A DNA stretch of 64,000 nt from Cristatella mucedo (GCA_009760855.2 WPIO01000024.1:2455001-2519000), one strand, 5' to 3'. Shown: positions 34,653 through 46,896, counted from the stretch's first letter. Notes: generated by a model from the letters alone, not told the origin. Numbers and translations: made by a program.

Positions 34653-34865
34653 CCTGTATTTCCTTGTCCAGTTCTTCAACTTCGTTGATCAGTGGCTTTG
34701 CAAGTGGCAATACTTGCTCGTAGATGGCTGGGTAAAGCTGGGGATGGTACTGGTCAATGGCAAAGTTAAAAGAAAGTGCAGCAGGCGAAGGCATCACCCT
34801 CATCCAGTATGGCCGCAGCGACGCCTGCAGTTGAGGGTGCCATTCGGGCACGTAGAGCTGCTCAC
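34653..34865 (-). CDS. IQ-motif protein, exon 4 (known part)
   Basis: 213 bases: two bases complete a Gly codon split by the previous intron, then 70 codons, then one base of the next codon. The acceptor is ctgttttag just above 34865; the donor is gtaagg at 34647-34652. It encodes residues 173-242, beginning EQLYVPEWHPQLQ and containing LRPYWMRVMPSPAA, FNFAIDQYHPQLYPAIY and an acidic end EVEELDKEIQ. There is no membrane segment, and Pro/Trp/Tyr content is high for a coiled coil. An internal ATG at 34896-34898 lies above the acceptor and is not a start. Confidence 0.82.
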
Positions 34866-35227
34866 CTAAAACAGTGAAGCCCAACTGATGCAGTGCCCAT
34901 CTCACAGCACGGTGGAATGCCCAAAGAATTCATTTACACCCTCATTCAGATGTATCGTATTACCAGCAAGATTGGGCTCCCGACTAGATAACCTTCTGCA
35001 AAGCATTTCGCTAATCTGATGCATGTGCAATTCAGCTATTTCAATAGCTGAATTTTCTTTCCTCCTTAAGTAGCACACAGCCAGTAGCAGCTGCTTTTCA
35101 CAGCTGTCAGCAAAGTTTGCTCAACTGCCTGACGAAACCACTATAGCAAGGAACTGAAGTCAGCCTAAGGTCACCCAGCCACTGCCAAAGCTGTAGGGCT
35201 GCGGCAGGCAGTATCGGCTAGACTCAC

Positions 35228-35517
35228 CGTAAACTTGCTCGACAAGTGACCTCTGCTTGGCCGAAATCATCTGCGGGTCCCACATGTGCAGGACTCGCTG
35301 TCGCTGGGCACTCGAACCATCGGCCGACGTAGCAGCCGCACCGCTCAAGGTGCTCGTCAGGGCACCAAGCAGCTTCCGGCGGTAGTACTTGCGCCAGGCG
35401 AGCTGTATGGTGCACGCTGCGATCTGCTTCTTCCACTCGAGCTCGCCGGCATCGAGGCGCTTCTGCTTGATGGCGTCCCGCGCGTTCTTCATCAGTCCTT
35501 TTGTTCGGAATTTAAAC
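35228..35517 (-). CDS. IQ-motif protein, exon 3 with IQ motif 2
   Basis: 290 bases: one base completes a Met codon split after AT, then 96 codons, then one base. The acceptor attttag lies at 35518-35524; the donor gtgagt at 35222-35227 is a full consensus. It encodes FKFRTKGLMKNARD, a basic stretch, then IQLAWRKYYRR at residues 112-122, which fits the calmodulin-binding pattern IQxxxRxxxxR exactly. A low-complexity Ala/Ser/Thr linker follows, then HMWDPQMISAKQRSLVEQVY. The first residues of this exon complete IQ motif 1 from the previous exon. Confidence 0.85.
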
Positions 35518-36998
35518 CTAAAATATCAAGCGAATCAATGTACTTGTGCATGTAGCAAGAGACATTAGCGAGAGACATAGCAAGAGACGGATGCATTCAT
35601 TACAAGCCACAAACTGATTGCACACATATCAGACGACATCCTACAAGGCAACAGTGTGGATGTTCATGCCTCTATGCATGCACAAGGCTCTCTTCGCCAC
35701 CAGCGAGCAAGGGCATTAGATGTTGCAACATGGATTTCCATTTATTTACCAACCAAATGTGTGCTGCCTCCCGATGAAAGCAATTTGTGCGAGCAGACTA
35801 AATAGTAAGGCAATACCAGACAGTTAGTAGCAAACGAGCTACTTCAGCGACCACTGCGACAGGCTTCCCACGACTGCCCACGAAGCAGCGTCTATTCTTT
35901 CCCTGCAGTGAATCAGTCCACACTCGTCATCAATCATCAGTCCGGCTCGACGATGGTAGAGGGAATCCGTTTTAGCCCTGACACAATTCAGCCAGACTGG
36001 GGTATCTGAGTCTTTGCATCTCCAGCTGCAGATTGACGGATAGGAATGCAGATTGAGACAGGTTGCATAAGCTTATTTTTTAACAGGATAATGTCGATAG
36101 CCAAAGTGTTGGCTGTGGTGCTTTTACAATAAAAAAAAACTGCCACCTCAGTGCCTTATTCAAGTTTGGGCTATTTGAATTGCCCTATCGGGTAATCTAA
36201 GAGACTTTTCCGACTAATGCATTTTCTCCACTTCCTTGCAGCAGCATTGGTATGCACGGCTCCATGCTCTCAGGAGTCTGAAAGCAGTTATGTACTCACA
36301 GATGGCAGGTCTGTAGAGTTATCCCAACTACTTGGATTGGTAGGTCGAGCAGTGGACTCTGTTCACTGATCACAGACCTGAGTAACATCTGAAGATCGAT
36401 TTAGCATTAACCAAGCTAAGCCAAAATTGATGCAATAATAATAATAATTATTATTATTATAGTAAGATATGTGAATAGCACCCAGAGAGAAAAAACCTGA
36501 ATAGAACCGGATGTGACACATGTACAGCCGTTTCTCACGTTCATGTCAAAAGGCTTCTTCTCATACCAGTATCTTTGCTCAAAGTTCAGAAGAAATAATG
36601 CACACGGAGCAATACCTGCTTCTTGTTGCAAGCAGCTTTTTACTGGTATGTGAATATAAAAAGAGTCAGAATAAATTTTATATATTCAGATAATTGGTGC
36701 TTTGTAAATAAACAAATCATGAGCTTGCTTGATTTTCATTACATGAATGTAGGTACCAATGCAACTGTACCAACTTCCAATGCAAAACCGAATATGCTCA
36801 AGGCCAAATTGAAAGGACACCCGGCATAATAAGTTGACCAGCAGATCGATATGGATCTATCGATTTAGATAGTAGCACTATATGCTTTAACTGATGGAAG
36901 AATCTGCATATCTCATGGTCTACTGTTTGCCAGAGACACATTTTCTTTGTATGCTATTTTGAGATGAAAGCAAAGTCTCAGCAGATTTAAGTCAATTT
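35518..36998. other. Intron 2 of the IQ gene, lower part
   Basis: No repeat family identified except an (AAT)/(ATT) patch with a tail-like motif at about 36433-36500 that may be a very decayed L2 tail. Confidence 0.4.
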
Positions 36999-36999
36999 T

Positions 37000-37310
37000 T
37001 ACGACAGAAGCTTTTGCTCTGCAGGTCCTAGACTGTGGAACTCACTTCCACAATTCTTATGCACCGACAACTACTCTCCTGCTGCCGACTATGGCACACC
37101 CTATCCAGCCGCCCTGAGCTAATACTTTCATGCTACTCACTACCTCAATTGATCTCCTGACTCAGCTATGCTTACTTTCTTTTTGTTCTGTGAGATTAGG
37201 TCTGTAGGCTAGCAAATGCACACTGAAAGCCGATTAGGCTGGATACAAAACTCTCCTGCGTAACACCACATATCCTTGTGGCTTTGTGAAGTTACAGACG
37301 CAGATACATT
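37000..37310 (+). mobile_element. LINE family C 3'-end fragment, copy 2
   Basis: Starts gacagaagcttttgctctgc, continues aggtcctagactgtggaact (frame S-A-G-P-R-L-W-N-S-L-P), then ctctcctgctgccgactatg. It carries a 3' UTR with ctgtgagattaggtctg and gaaagccgattaggctgg, ending at gttacagacgcagatacatt. Closely similar to copy 3 at 38356. Confidence 0.75.
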
Positions 37311-38355
37311 AAGCCAATAGTATTGAATTTTTAATCACTTGGTTTAATATACATTTCGTGTCGTATTATATTCAAATGAAATTATTGATCAGATGGCATA
37401 GATAGTGATAATGTTGTCAAATTTCTGCTAAAGTTATACAAAACGACAAACTGTTTATACGGCTTTGAGAACCCCCGAATTGGCAAGCATAGTTCCTGAA
37501 ATAATGCTCTCACAAAACCATCTTAAATGCCACGATTGCACCGATGGAATTTTGCCTCTGTTACCGGAGAAAGGTTGATTAATTTATCTACAGCTTTCGG
37601 GCTTGTGGTCTTTGTTATGTTTGCACTGAACCAGTTCACGTCTAGGAGCCTCGGTAGCTATTTGCGAGCTTTCTTTTGTGGTTTGATTCTGCCGCTTTGT
37701 TTCTGCATAGTGTAAAAGCAATCTGGAGACTCGATGGATCAGAAGACTTTAAAAGTAAGCGTCACTCGTTGCTCAGTAATAGGTTCTTACCAGTGTGAGA
37801 GAATTAAAATCATTGAGTCCACCCTTGTTTCCTATAAGTTTGTATTAGCTGCTTCACGAAACCTTGTATTGAAAACGGCACCATAGCACCCTAACCAAGC
37901 AGCTGCACAAAAACAAAGCAAGAAAGCAAAATTTGTATCCATGTATCTGTCTGTGTCTATAAATCCATTAAGCCACAATTGTGGAAGAGAGTTGTTCCAC
38001 ATTGTATAGTGTTCTGCAGCCTAACGTCCGTGAAGCAAGCACTGAGGTCGCTAATTGCTTTTTAAGTACAGCAGTAGTACACGAAATTTGTTTTCCTGAG
38101 AGAAACTGCAGGCGTTAGGGGATGCTGTAACTGCAGTCGTAGTTCACTATGCACGTAAGAGCCATTCTGTGACAGCCCCGGGGAGGGTCAAAGTAAGGAT
38201 TTTGCTATGATGATCGATCAGGAGTCATGCTAGGTGCTTTCTCAGAAAGCAGCACAAAGAAGGCAAGTATATTTAAGTATACAGTCGTCCCTCCTTTATT
38301 GCGGTTAAGCAGACAATAAATTAGCTGTTCCATTCCTCCTCTTAAGCTTAAAGAC
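37311..38355. other. Intronic DNA, nothing recognised
   Basis: AT-rich; a small open frame at 37527-37715 is hydrophobic but has no other support. Confidence 0.4.
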
Positions 38356-38690
38356 CGTTAGCGACAGAAGCTTTAGCTCTGCAGGTCCCAGACTGTGGAA
38401 CTCGCTTCCACGATTCTTATGCAACGACAACTACTCTCCTGCTGCCGTCTATGGCTCATCTTTTCCAGTGGTGCTGAGCTGCTACTTCCATGCTACTCAC
38501 TACCTCAACTGCTCTTCTGACTCTGCTATGTTTCCCACTTTCTCTTTGTTTCGCGAGACGAAGTCTGTTGGCTACCGAATGTGTACCGAAAGCCGCTTAG
38601 GCTGTGAGTGAGCTATACAAAACTCTCCCGAGTAACACCCACGTAGTCTTTTTGGCTTTGTGGAGTTACAGACGGAAATACATTCCAGAA
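38356..38690 (+). mobile_element. LINE family C 3'-end fragment, copy 3
   Basis: The best preserved copy. The frame reads SSAGPRLWNSLPRFLCNDN. The 3' UTR is followed to gttacagacggaaatacatt. With copy 2 it defines the family's last 310 or so bases, including the stretch ctttgtttcgcgagacgaag. Confidence 0.75.
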
Positions 38691-41600
38691 TCTATCGAAA
38701 TAAGTGAATTTTCCGTAAAGCAGGATTCTTTACTTATAAATCAAATATGTTCGTAGATAGAGCATAGGAAACCTGCTCACGACCCTCTAAATTCAGCTTG
38801 TAACATTTTTAGACCCCTCTGGACATGAAATAACACCCCCTTTGTCACCATGACACTCGTATTACCCAATTATAAGACAAAGTAAGAGAATATAAGACAT
38901 ATTAGAAGTTACAAATATCATTTTATTATTATCCTACATTTAATTACACTAGTATATCAAATCAGTGAACAGCACCCTCTGAATGGCTTGGTTTCACCAG
39001 ACCTGATTTGAACCCAAAGGCACCAAGTTAAGCCTGTCAGTCATGGCTTGCAGGCTTTCGAACAAATCGCCGATTACAAGCACCAAGCTCTAGGACAAGC
39101 AGCCTGACCGAGCACCAAAGATGCAGGCCGATGCAAACACCGAACTGTCAGCTGGTAGCACGGTTCAGCAGAACCTCGTGCAACCCATAATGGTCGAGCC
39201 TTTTCGGAGCCTCTCTGCCAGCTCTTATGTAACGTAATGTTATGTCTTACCAGTGGGCGATCGCGACCGCCTAAATTTGCATCCCCACGAGTAGCCCTGA
39301 TGCGATGCCGTGGTTCAGAGACAGGCATTTGTACTCACCATTACTGGCTGCGATGGCAATGGAAAACAGCCTCCAATTCGTCAGCCAGCTGCTGCCTGGG
39401 ACGGCCAGTCGCAGGGTGGGCGGGCAGCAGCAGCCACCGGTCGGGCTGTTTTGATCAGGCTGCTGCTGCTAGGACTAGCTGCCACGGCATAGGGCCGTCA
39501 GACCTGCTCCACCTCGAGCAGGCTGCTGCTGCTAACGGTTGGACCGAAGCAGCTTACGGTTGAGCTAAGAACTACCGGCCGGTGGTAGTGGCTGCTGCTG
39601 AGGCAGGCTTGCTTTGGTGGCTCCGCTCCGATTCGTCGATTGAGCAAAGATGCTGCATCGATAGAGGGCCAACAGAGTGCCTGCTTGCTAAGCCAATATT
39701 GCTCGAGGGCCAACTTTGCCAAGCCTATCCGAGTCCTTTACAAAAGTGCCATTGAACAAAAATCGGCATTAGCAAGCCGATGCCATTAGCGAAATGGGCC
39801 ACCGATGTGGCTCACCGAGCTGAATGCTGCAGCCAGGTAACTGACGAGCTGCAGGCAACTCGGTACGCACCAATGGGCAAGTGAACGTTAGTGCACAAAA
39901 GACTTAGCAAAAGACTTCACTTTGCTAGCCAATCTCGACCGTCGGTAGCCACGTGGCCTCGGCTGTCCTAATTGACTCGCTTGCCAGCCTACGAACACCG
40001 TGCCCCCAAAGGAACTGCCAAAAATCGCGCTGCTCACAGGAGCTTCAGAGCTCTAAGCTATCGGGGGGGGGGGGGCTTTTGCAATACAAGACATGCTTAA
40101 GTGGCCGCTCGACTAGTCAACTGATATGGCACTCTGTTGCAAATCGTGAGATTTATTCGATTCTTTCTCCGTGCTTTCTATTGGAGTGTATCCAATCTGA
40201 CTTTATGCTCGGACTGGGACTCAAGCAAACAATGCTATTTATTGCAGGAGTGGGTGCTAACATTGGCCGAGGCGCTGCTGCCACCCTACCTAGTCGCTAG
40301 GCCAATGTAATTCAAGACGAGGAGGCCGATTACGGGTGGTCCTAGAGAATAGCCGATTGCTTGTCTAGGAACCCACTTGAAGAACGATGGACCACTCTAG
40401 GTCGACCCTTACCTCGAAAATCAGAGCTTGAGAATCGTGAGCCAGACCTCCGAGCACACACCACTCAGCAGCCGCAGCCCGGGTCGATAGGCAGTTGCCA
40501 TTGGCCGTGCCCCTCGGCATCTCCAACTAGAGCTGGCTGCATGCACTCTGTTAGGCTATCGACTGCTGGCCGGTTGGATGATTGCTTCCTGCACCGAGAA
40601 TGCCAATGCCAGCAGATGGCTGGATCAGCTTCTTGTCTCCTTGGAAACGGGTGCCAACAGAGCCAACACTGTGCCGACTTTAGCTATCCCTCCCTGCCTC
40701 CAGAGGTCGTATTACTGTAGGGTAAGCAGTAGCCGATCTCAGCATGTAGAAGGGCAGCATCTTAGGGTTTAGGATTTCAGGAGTTCGGCAAATTGGGCTA
40801 TGATGGAAAGTCTTAGTGCTGAGGAGAAATGCTTCAAAGAATTGGTAGCGATTCAAAGCTGGCAGAATTCAGCATTACGTGATGATTCTTACTGCTTCGT
40901 TGTGGCAGCAATCCATCTTGAACATACGCGAGCCCAGCAGGTATGCTTCTGCACAAAGCTTCCTCAATGTACATGTCAAAGCAAGGGCACCCATCCGAAG
41001 TAAGGCAGCAGCAGCTAAGTAGTGCTACTAGCTTCCGAAGCGTAAACCTTACTGTCTTTAGCTCGTAGCTCACTTTTGGTACTCAGAGGTGAAAGAATAG
41101 TCGGGACTGAACCGGCAGGACACATGATGATGATCTTTGTGAGACCCAGCAGCAGTCTGTCGCAAGCAGATGAACTGTCTGTGCTACCAGAGGTTTCAGA
41201 TTCATCTGAAACCCTGACTCGATGGTAAGGACTCGAGATTTTGATCGCAGCAACTCAGGTGAGCCTTGATTTTGTGCAAGGATTTTCGTTTAGCTAGATG
41301 ATGGTTCACAGGAGGTCGCCAAGGTCTGTAGCTGGCAGCATCTGCTGGATACCTACCCAGCTAATAATACAGCAGTGACTTGGATTTAATTGGAGTAACA
41401 GATGGGCGTGTTCTGAATAGCAAGAAAATGGGTAAGAAAATACAAATTGTAATGCATTTTGTGTGCCTATCTTCATCCTTAGAGGCACTGAAGTGATCAT
41501 TAGCAGACGTGGGCACCACAATCCTACCATATTCACTGTTGGCATGCTACATAAATGCTCATTCAATACAGTCCTACAGACTTATCTCTAACGAGACGAC

Positions 41601-42179
41601 TGCATTAAACTATTAAAAGGCTACTTTTAGCAGCTCTGATGAAAGAATAGGGCAAGTTCTCTTGTGTCCTCACAGCCTACATCAACATTAGGCCTGCAAA
41701 TCAACAAGGCAAATTCATTTTACTCATCGAAGCTTGTGGCTACCCATCCAGTAACACTCAGTGAGAGCCAGGCAAATGTGTGCTCTATTTGCTATAGCAT
41801 CCACTAGGCAAGCACCGGATAGCCAAAGTGACACATGATAACACGTGCCTTTCAGTGACTCTTTGCTTCAGCATTGACCCTGCATGGATATAATATATTA
41901 TAATCTACACTGGCCGGCACACACTTGGGTGTGCAATGACATGAATGCAAAGGGAAAACAAGAACTTCCAATCCCTCCGAAGCCCAAGCTAAGACCAAGA
42001 TCTTAGCCAGTTATAGTGTGCCCTTCCACCACTCAGTTGGTCGATGAATGCCGGTGCATACTTCACTCAGACTCTGGATGTCAAATGCTATAATTGCAAG
42101 CCTGCATGTTTTATTTTTCCTTCAGCTTCACTCTGGGTTCAAGATCTGGCAGGCCTGCTGTTGAGTTTCAGCCTGTCAG
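38691..42179. other. Intronic DNA, no gene or repeat family named
   Basis: GC-rich CAG/CTG-biased stretch at 39330-39640 and a 13-base G run near 40063-40075. Open frames are short and without motifs. Confidence 0.4.
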
Positions 42180-42288
42180 ACCATGCGTACCGAAAGCCAC
42201 TCAGCCTTTGAGTGGCTTCTCGAAAACCCTCTTGTATAACATCCATTTAGTCTTTGTGGAGTAACAGATGGGGGATACATTACACTAA
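42180..42288 (+). mobile_element. LINE family C 3' UTR fragment, copy 4
   Basis: Only the last part of the family: gaccatgcgtaccgaaagcc, tttgtggagtaacagatggg and a terminal gatacattacac. Confidence 0.6.
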
Positions 42289-42874
42289 AATATAAGGCCA
42301 CGTGCGACAGTCGTTTACAGAAAATTGTTACCGAGCCATGAACGATGTACGTATCTGCTCAGCTTGACAGTCTTCAATATTTTTTAGGCCTGGGGTGAGG
42401 GTAGGATCAACCACCAGTGGCCTGTACCCACTAAGGCCCCTGCCAAACAGACGAAACAACTATCAAAGGGGGAAGGGGACAGGGCTGGCGATAGGGTGGG
42501 AGGGAGGCACCGGCCAAGCCGAAGGTGACTACTCAAGAGAGCAGCCGATCGTGGTAGGCTGGTCACGAACACATGAGCCCAGCTCGACACAAGATGGACG
42601 CAGGTGGCCGGGGGGCTGCTGCCATGATCTTCGAAGGCCAGTGCAACAAGCTCAGACAGATTGGAGCAGACCTGCTCCCTCTTCTCTGACGGCTAGCCAG
42701 CTGTCAGCTGTGACGATGAGCGTCAGCCGGGAGTAGGAGAGGATGCCCTTTCCTACTCCCTCTACTTCCCGTCAGGTGAAAGAAAGGCGAGCAGACCGAT
42801 CCGCAGGACCCTTCGACTGCTCTGGACTGGCTGCACCGCCTTCTGGCCGGGCCACGGGGCTTACAGTCGCTTAC

Positions 42875-43021
42875 ATTCTCCATGCCTTCTGTATGCACAC
42901 GGCTGCATCGTGTCTGCTCCTGAAGAAAGCGACCCGGTTTCGCTCTTTGACCACCAGCAGCTGCTTCTGACGAGCGTCCTTGAGGATCTTCTCCTCCTCT
43001 GTGAGATCGTCTTTTTTTCTC
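42875..43021 (-). CDS. IQ-motif protein, exon 2 with IQ motif 1
   Basis: 147 bases: one base completes an Arg codon, then 48 codons, then two bases (AT). The acceptor cgtgcag is at 43022-43028 behind a mixed pyrimidine stretch; the donor gtaagc is at 42869-42874. It encodes a highly charged helix (RKKDDLTEEEKILKDARQ, then LLVVKERNRVAFF) followed by DAAVCIQKAWR. With MFKFR from exon 3 this makes a complete IQxxxRxxxxR motif at residues 69-79. The intron splits the motif after its first conserved Arg. Confidence 0.85.
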
Positions 43022-43497
43022 CTGCACGACACGAGAGAGAAATGAGTATTTCTCGCAGAGATCTCTCTAGCAGTGAAAAACCACGCAGCATTCGCATGAT
43101 GGCGATCCATGATGGCAAGAGAGCCTTGACAGCAAGCCAAGCACTAAAACTGCATTCCTGATAGCTGATGACCTTGGGCTAGGCGGCTCAACGAAGCTTA
43201 TTTTATTTCCGAAACACTGGTCGATCTGTCAGGAATCTGTAAAACTGTAAAGAATGTCATATGCAACTCACTAGTTTTTTTTCTATGCTGCTGGTACAGT
43301 ACCATCAATGTCGCTCACTTCCTTGACTCTCGAGTGATGTGCTGCCCGTGGTAGTACTCATTTTGTACTAGTGTACACAGAGACATAGAGTCGTCAGGTC
43401 GAACTTCGTCTGTTTTGCCTGCACACTCACGCATCTGAAGGGGACCCGTGCACCTTCACTTCCCTATGAAAACCCCACTTTCCACCCCACCGACTTT

Positions 43498-43595
43498 CCA
43501 CTCTCAGAGAACTTAATCTCTTACCAGGTGCTAAGCCGAATGGCTCGAGCTCTCGACCTCAGTCGTTGGAGGTGAGCACCTTTAGCAATTTCAGA
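43498..43595 (-). repeat. SINE family A
   Basis: On the minus strand: ctaaaggtgctcacctccaa, a B-box-like gagagctcgagcc (about 43540-43556), then a tail agcacctggtaagagattaa continuing gttctctgagag. The tail is even closer to the L2 end than other copies. The tRNA 5' end is degraded. Confidence 0.65.
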
Positions 43596-43711
43596 GCGTG
43601 TGTGTGTGTGGTTAACGATACGGTTGCACAGTCTGTCAGTATTGCACTCTGCATCTAATGCCGCTTATCTGACCGTGAAAGACTTGAGGAAAATCCGTGG
43701 ACCCTGTAAGA

Positions 43712-43895
43712 CAGCGGTTCTCAACCTGAGAGTCGCGACCCCTTTGGGGGTCGAACAACCCTTTCACAGGGGTCACCTTAGACCATCGAAAAACACAAAT
43801 TTTCACATTTTGCACGTAGTAATGTAGTTGGGGGTCATCACAACATGAAGAACTGTATTAAAAGCTCGCAGCATTAGGAAGGTCGAGAACCACTG
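43712..43895. mobile_element. SPIN-like hAT transposon, 184 bp, non-autonomous
   Basis: Terminal inverted repeats cagcggttctcaacct and its diverged partner ending gagaaccactg flank a short interior with no coding capacity. The element is bracketed by perfect 8-bp duplications CTGTAAGA (43704-43711 and 43896-43903). These fit the nnnTAnnn target pattern of Buster-group hAT elements. The interior (gtcgcgacccctttgggggt; gtagttgggggtcatcacaa) matches what I remember of SPIN (SPace INvaders) elements. It has no transposase and would need one supplied in trans. Confidence 0.88.
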
Positions 43896-43989
43896 CTGTA
43901 AGACGAATACCACACCGATGAAGCCAGCCGAAACGAAACGCACCCGACTGAATGCTTAGGCACACATGCTCACGAAGGCCTCAAATGTG

Positions 43990-44655
43990 TATTTCGCCTG
44001 CATACTCAATGCGGCATGCAGGCTCTTGTCGACTGTGCAGCCCGATAGGCTTGTCTGTCGTGAGCAGCACAGTCACCACATCACACCACTTCTCGCCTAC
44101 CTGCACTGGCTCCCAATCAAACAACGCATCGACTTCAAGGTTTTGCCACTCACTTTTAGGTCCCGTCATTCTTTGGCTGCAGCCTACATATCAGATCTAT
44201 TCCCCACCAGGTTATGCATCCTACCACTAGCTTTCCAGAATCTAATCGTTCACCTATACCTCGTATACACCTCAAATCCTTTGGCCAAAGTGCCTTTAGT
44301 TCGTATGTTCCCAAAGCCTGGAGCTCACTCCTAACTTGTATCAGGACATCTCCTGACTTGACCACATTGAAAAAGAAACTAAAACGCATTTATTTATCAC
44401 AACATTTAGTGGGTCCATGTGATTCGTGCTTTGTGTGGTTATTCGTGCTGACACTGTGCATGCTGCAACGAACCATACTTGCATGCTGACCCTATTCATG
44501 TCAAACCTAACAATGTTATTCTTGTTGTTTATTGAGCATGACACCACTAACCTCTCGATCGTGCTTCCTTTGCAGAAAATGAGTAAAGTGCCTAGAAAGA
44601 GATCGACTTCTCTGAGGGTCCAAAATCAAATGTCTTACTATTATTATTATGTGAA
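43990..44655 (+). mobile_element. L2-clade LINE, diverged copy 5
   Basis: The C-terminal ORF region is clear from about 44045 (RLVCREQHSHHITPLLAYLH, then WLPIKQRIDFKVL) with frameshifts downstream. The 3' UTR and a tail (gtaaagtgcctagaaagaga, then gacttctctgagggtcc) follow, ending at (ATT)n near 44636-44651. The start is uncertain, about 43965-44045. Clearly older than copies 1-4. Confidence 0.8.
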
Positions 44656-44785
44656 CATATCATTATCAAAGGATCCAGCAATAAACATACATCAAAGGGC
44701 AAGTTCGTAAAAAAAAAAGACTTCAAAGGCGCCCCACATCGAAGGCCATAATTTAGTGGCTGGTCTGCAAGCAGACAGTGAAGTG

Positions 44786-45230
44786 CCTTTCCTTTACAGC
44801 AGGGGTTCTCAACCTTCCTAATACCACAACCCTTTAACACAGTGCCTCATCTTGTGACGACCCTCAATCATAAAATTATTTTCGTTGCTACTTCATAACT
44901 GTCATTTTGCTAATATGAATCATAATGTGAATATCTGATATGCAGGATATATTTTCCAAATATTCCACAGTGCTGACGGACTAGGTCCGGATGCGACCAT
45001 AGATGAGGCGAGGCTGGTCAAATTCTAATAAAACTGCCCAGCTTATAAAATAGCAAGGGTGCAAATAGCTACTGTCTTAGGTGGTCCCTGTGAAAGGGTC
45101 ATTCGACCCCTCTGGGAGTCGAACGACCCTTTCACAGGTTGAGAACCACTGCTTTACAGCATAAGTAAAGTGCCTAGAAAGAGATTAAGTTCTCAGAGGG
45201 CATTATACAAGTGTATTGTTATTATTATTA
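44786..45230 (+). mobile_element. L2 3' tail split by a SPIN-like element
   Basis: The tail begins at about 44786 (cctttcctttacag) and resumes after the insertion at 45152 (ctttacagcataagtaaagt, gcctagaaagagattaagtt, ctcagagggc) to (ATT)n near 45218-45230. Removing the SPIN-like element and one target copy restores a continuous tail. The rest of the LINE is absent. Confidence 0.75.
44800..45151. mobile_element. SPIN-like hAT transposon, 352 bp, non-autonomous
   Basis: Ends caggggttctcaacc and ggttgagaaccactg, perfect 8-bp duplications CTTTACAG (44792-44799 and 45152-45159), again nnnTAnnn. Internal landmarks (ataaaattattttcgttgct, acttcataactgtcattttg, ctgatatgcaggatat) match my memory of SPIN non-autonomous elements. 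A further middle segment (about 44970-45070) is unfamiliar. It lies in opposite orientation to the 43712 element. No coding capacity. Confidence 0.88.
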
Positions 45231-45934
45231 CAATATGGGCATTGCATGATCATTAACTCAGGGGCTCAAAAGCCAAGCTGTAGTTTACCGTCCAAGCCTA
45301 CGTAGAAACACGAGGCATTTTATTCCACTGGTGAATACCCACGAACTACTATATGCCTCGGTCTTAGGTCATGCTTTGCTGCAAATAACGCCAAGCACAA
45401 CTAGGCAGTACTGACCACTACAAGTACCTGTCAGGCTTTATTTAGGCTCGATCGACCATGTTCGGTGGGATCATCTGCTAGCAGCCTTTCTACACTGCCT
45501 AGCTGCTCATTGGCAGCTCCTTCCTAGCTTTGTGCAAGAGTGTGCCTTGAGGTGGCATCACCTCTATATACGCCGTGGTTATAGTGCACAGATTTCCAAC
45601 TTCGAAGAGTAGTGCTGCGGAGGCCGGCGAAGAGTAAGAGGAGCTGTCGGCATGCACACGATATCTGATCGTACCGGTCTCGGGCAGGCAAGCAAAAATG
45701 CAGCCTGGCTCCAGCCTGAATGGTGCCAGCTGCTCGGTGACATAGTAGGAGCCCAGTTGGACTAAAACAACTGGCCTCTCTAATCGCTGCCTAGCAGCTG
45801 AGCATTTTTTCAGTTAGGATGGCAAGTATCAAATTATCTTCGCATTAGTCCCGTGCCTGAAGCGTCGGCAGCTTTGTACGGTTCCGAAATTTGCACCTAG
45901 GCATACAGTTTTTGTGCAGATTATGCAGACAGAG
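45231..45934. other. Intronic DNA, nothing recognised
   Basis: No family motif, repeat match or coding-like frame. Confidence 0.4.
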
Positions 45935-46745
45935 CAGCATGTTTATTTTGATCCCTCCTGTCGTCCAGCTCTGCAGACTCTCTCAAATCCACTGCAGCAC
46001 GTATTGCTGAAATTTGCACTTGGATGGCCACAAACTTTTTCAAGTTAAATGACTATAAGAGAAACTTGTCAGCTATGGAAAAACCTAGTTTCAATTAGAA
46101 ATTCAAAAGCCTAACTCTCAAAATGGCCTCAGTCAGCATGTATCCTCTAGCATCAAGACAGATATTTTTGGGTTTCCTGTTCCAAATGGTCTTTTGCTAG
46201 ATTACCACATCAGCTTTTTAGTCAAGTCTTCCTACTTCAGATTTGACACATTGCAAGTATTTGGACTTGCATAGACAAAGATACCCCATCCCAGTCGATC
46301 CATGCGCTTGTGAAATCCTGTCTCGGCTTCTCCAACTATTCCACAGGTCTTCCTGCTTATGCAATAACAAGCTTTTAGTTGTGCAAAACTCTATTGCCAG
46401 GCTTGCCTGACATGAGTGTCACAATTGCCACATTATACCACTTTCCAGCAATCTCTACTGACTACCAATCAAGCAGGGTATTGAGTTCAAGGTTTTGTCA
46501 ATCACTTCTAGGTCTCTTCATTCTCTTGCTCCTACCTTCCTATCAGGACCACTTCCCAATCTGGTTAGGCATCGTCCAACTTGCTCTTCGTACTCAAGTC
46601 GTTAAATCGTGCCTTTAACCAGCCTCAAATTTTACGGAGACCGTCACCTCAGTTTTTATGCTCCCTCGGCATGGATCTTACTTTTGTCTGAATTCACGAC
46701 ATTCCTTAACTTGACAGCATTTCAAGAGGATCTAAAAGGCCTAGT
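45935..46745 (+). pseudogene. Very old L2 reverse transcriptase copy
   Basis: Homology is visible as scattered blocks in several frames: FDPSCRPALQTLSNPLQH, then W-M-A-T-N-F-F-K-L-N-D (about 46022-46055), VQNSIARLA-like (about 46380-46405) and LLTTNQAGY-like. The terminal F-Q-E-D-L-K segment is near 46723. Multiple frameshifts and stops; no tail. Among the oldest L2 copies here. Confidence 0.65.
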
Positions 46746-46830
46746 AGGAAAAGTTCTACAGGCACATGTGCATGGCAGCCGTACAAGGTCAAGATTGAAC
46801 TGTGATGGCAAATCCCGATAGTGGCTTCGC

Positions 46831-46896
<66 letters not shown>

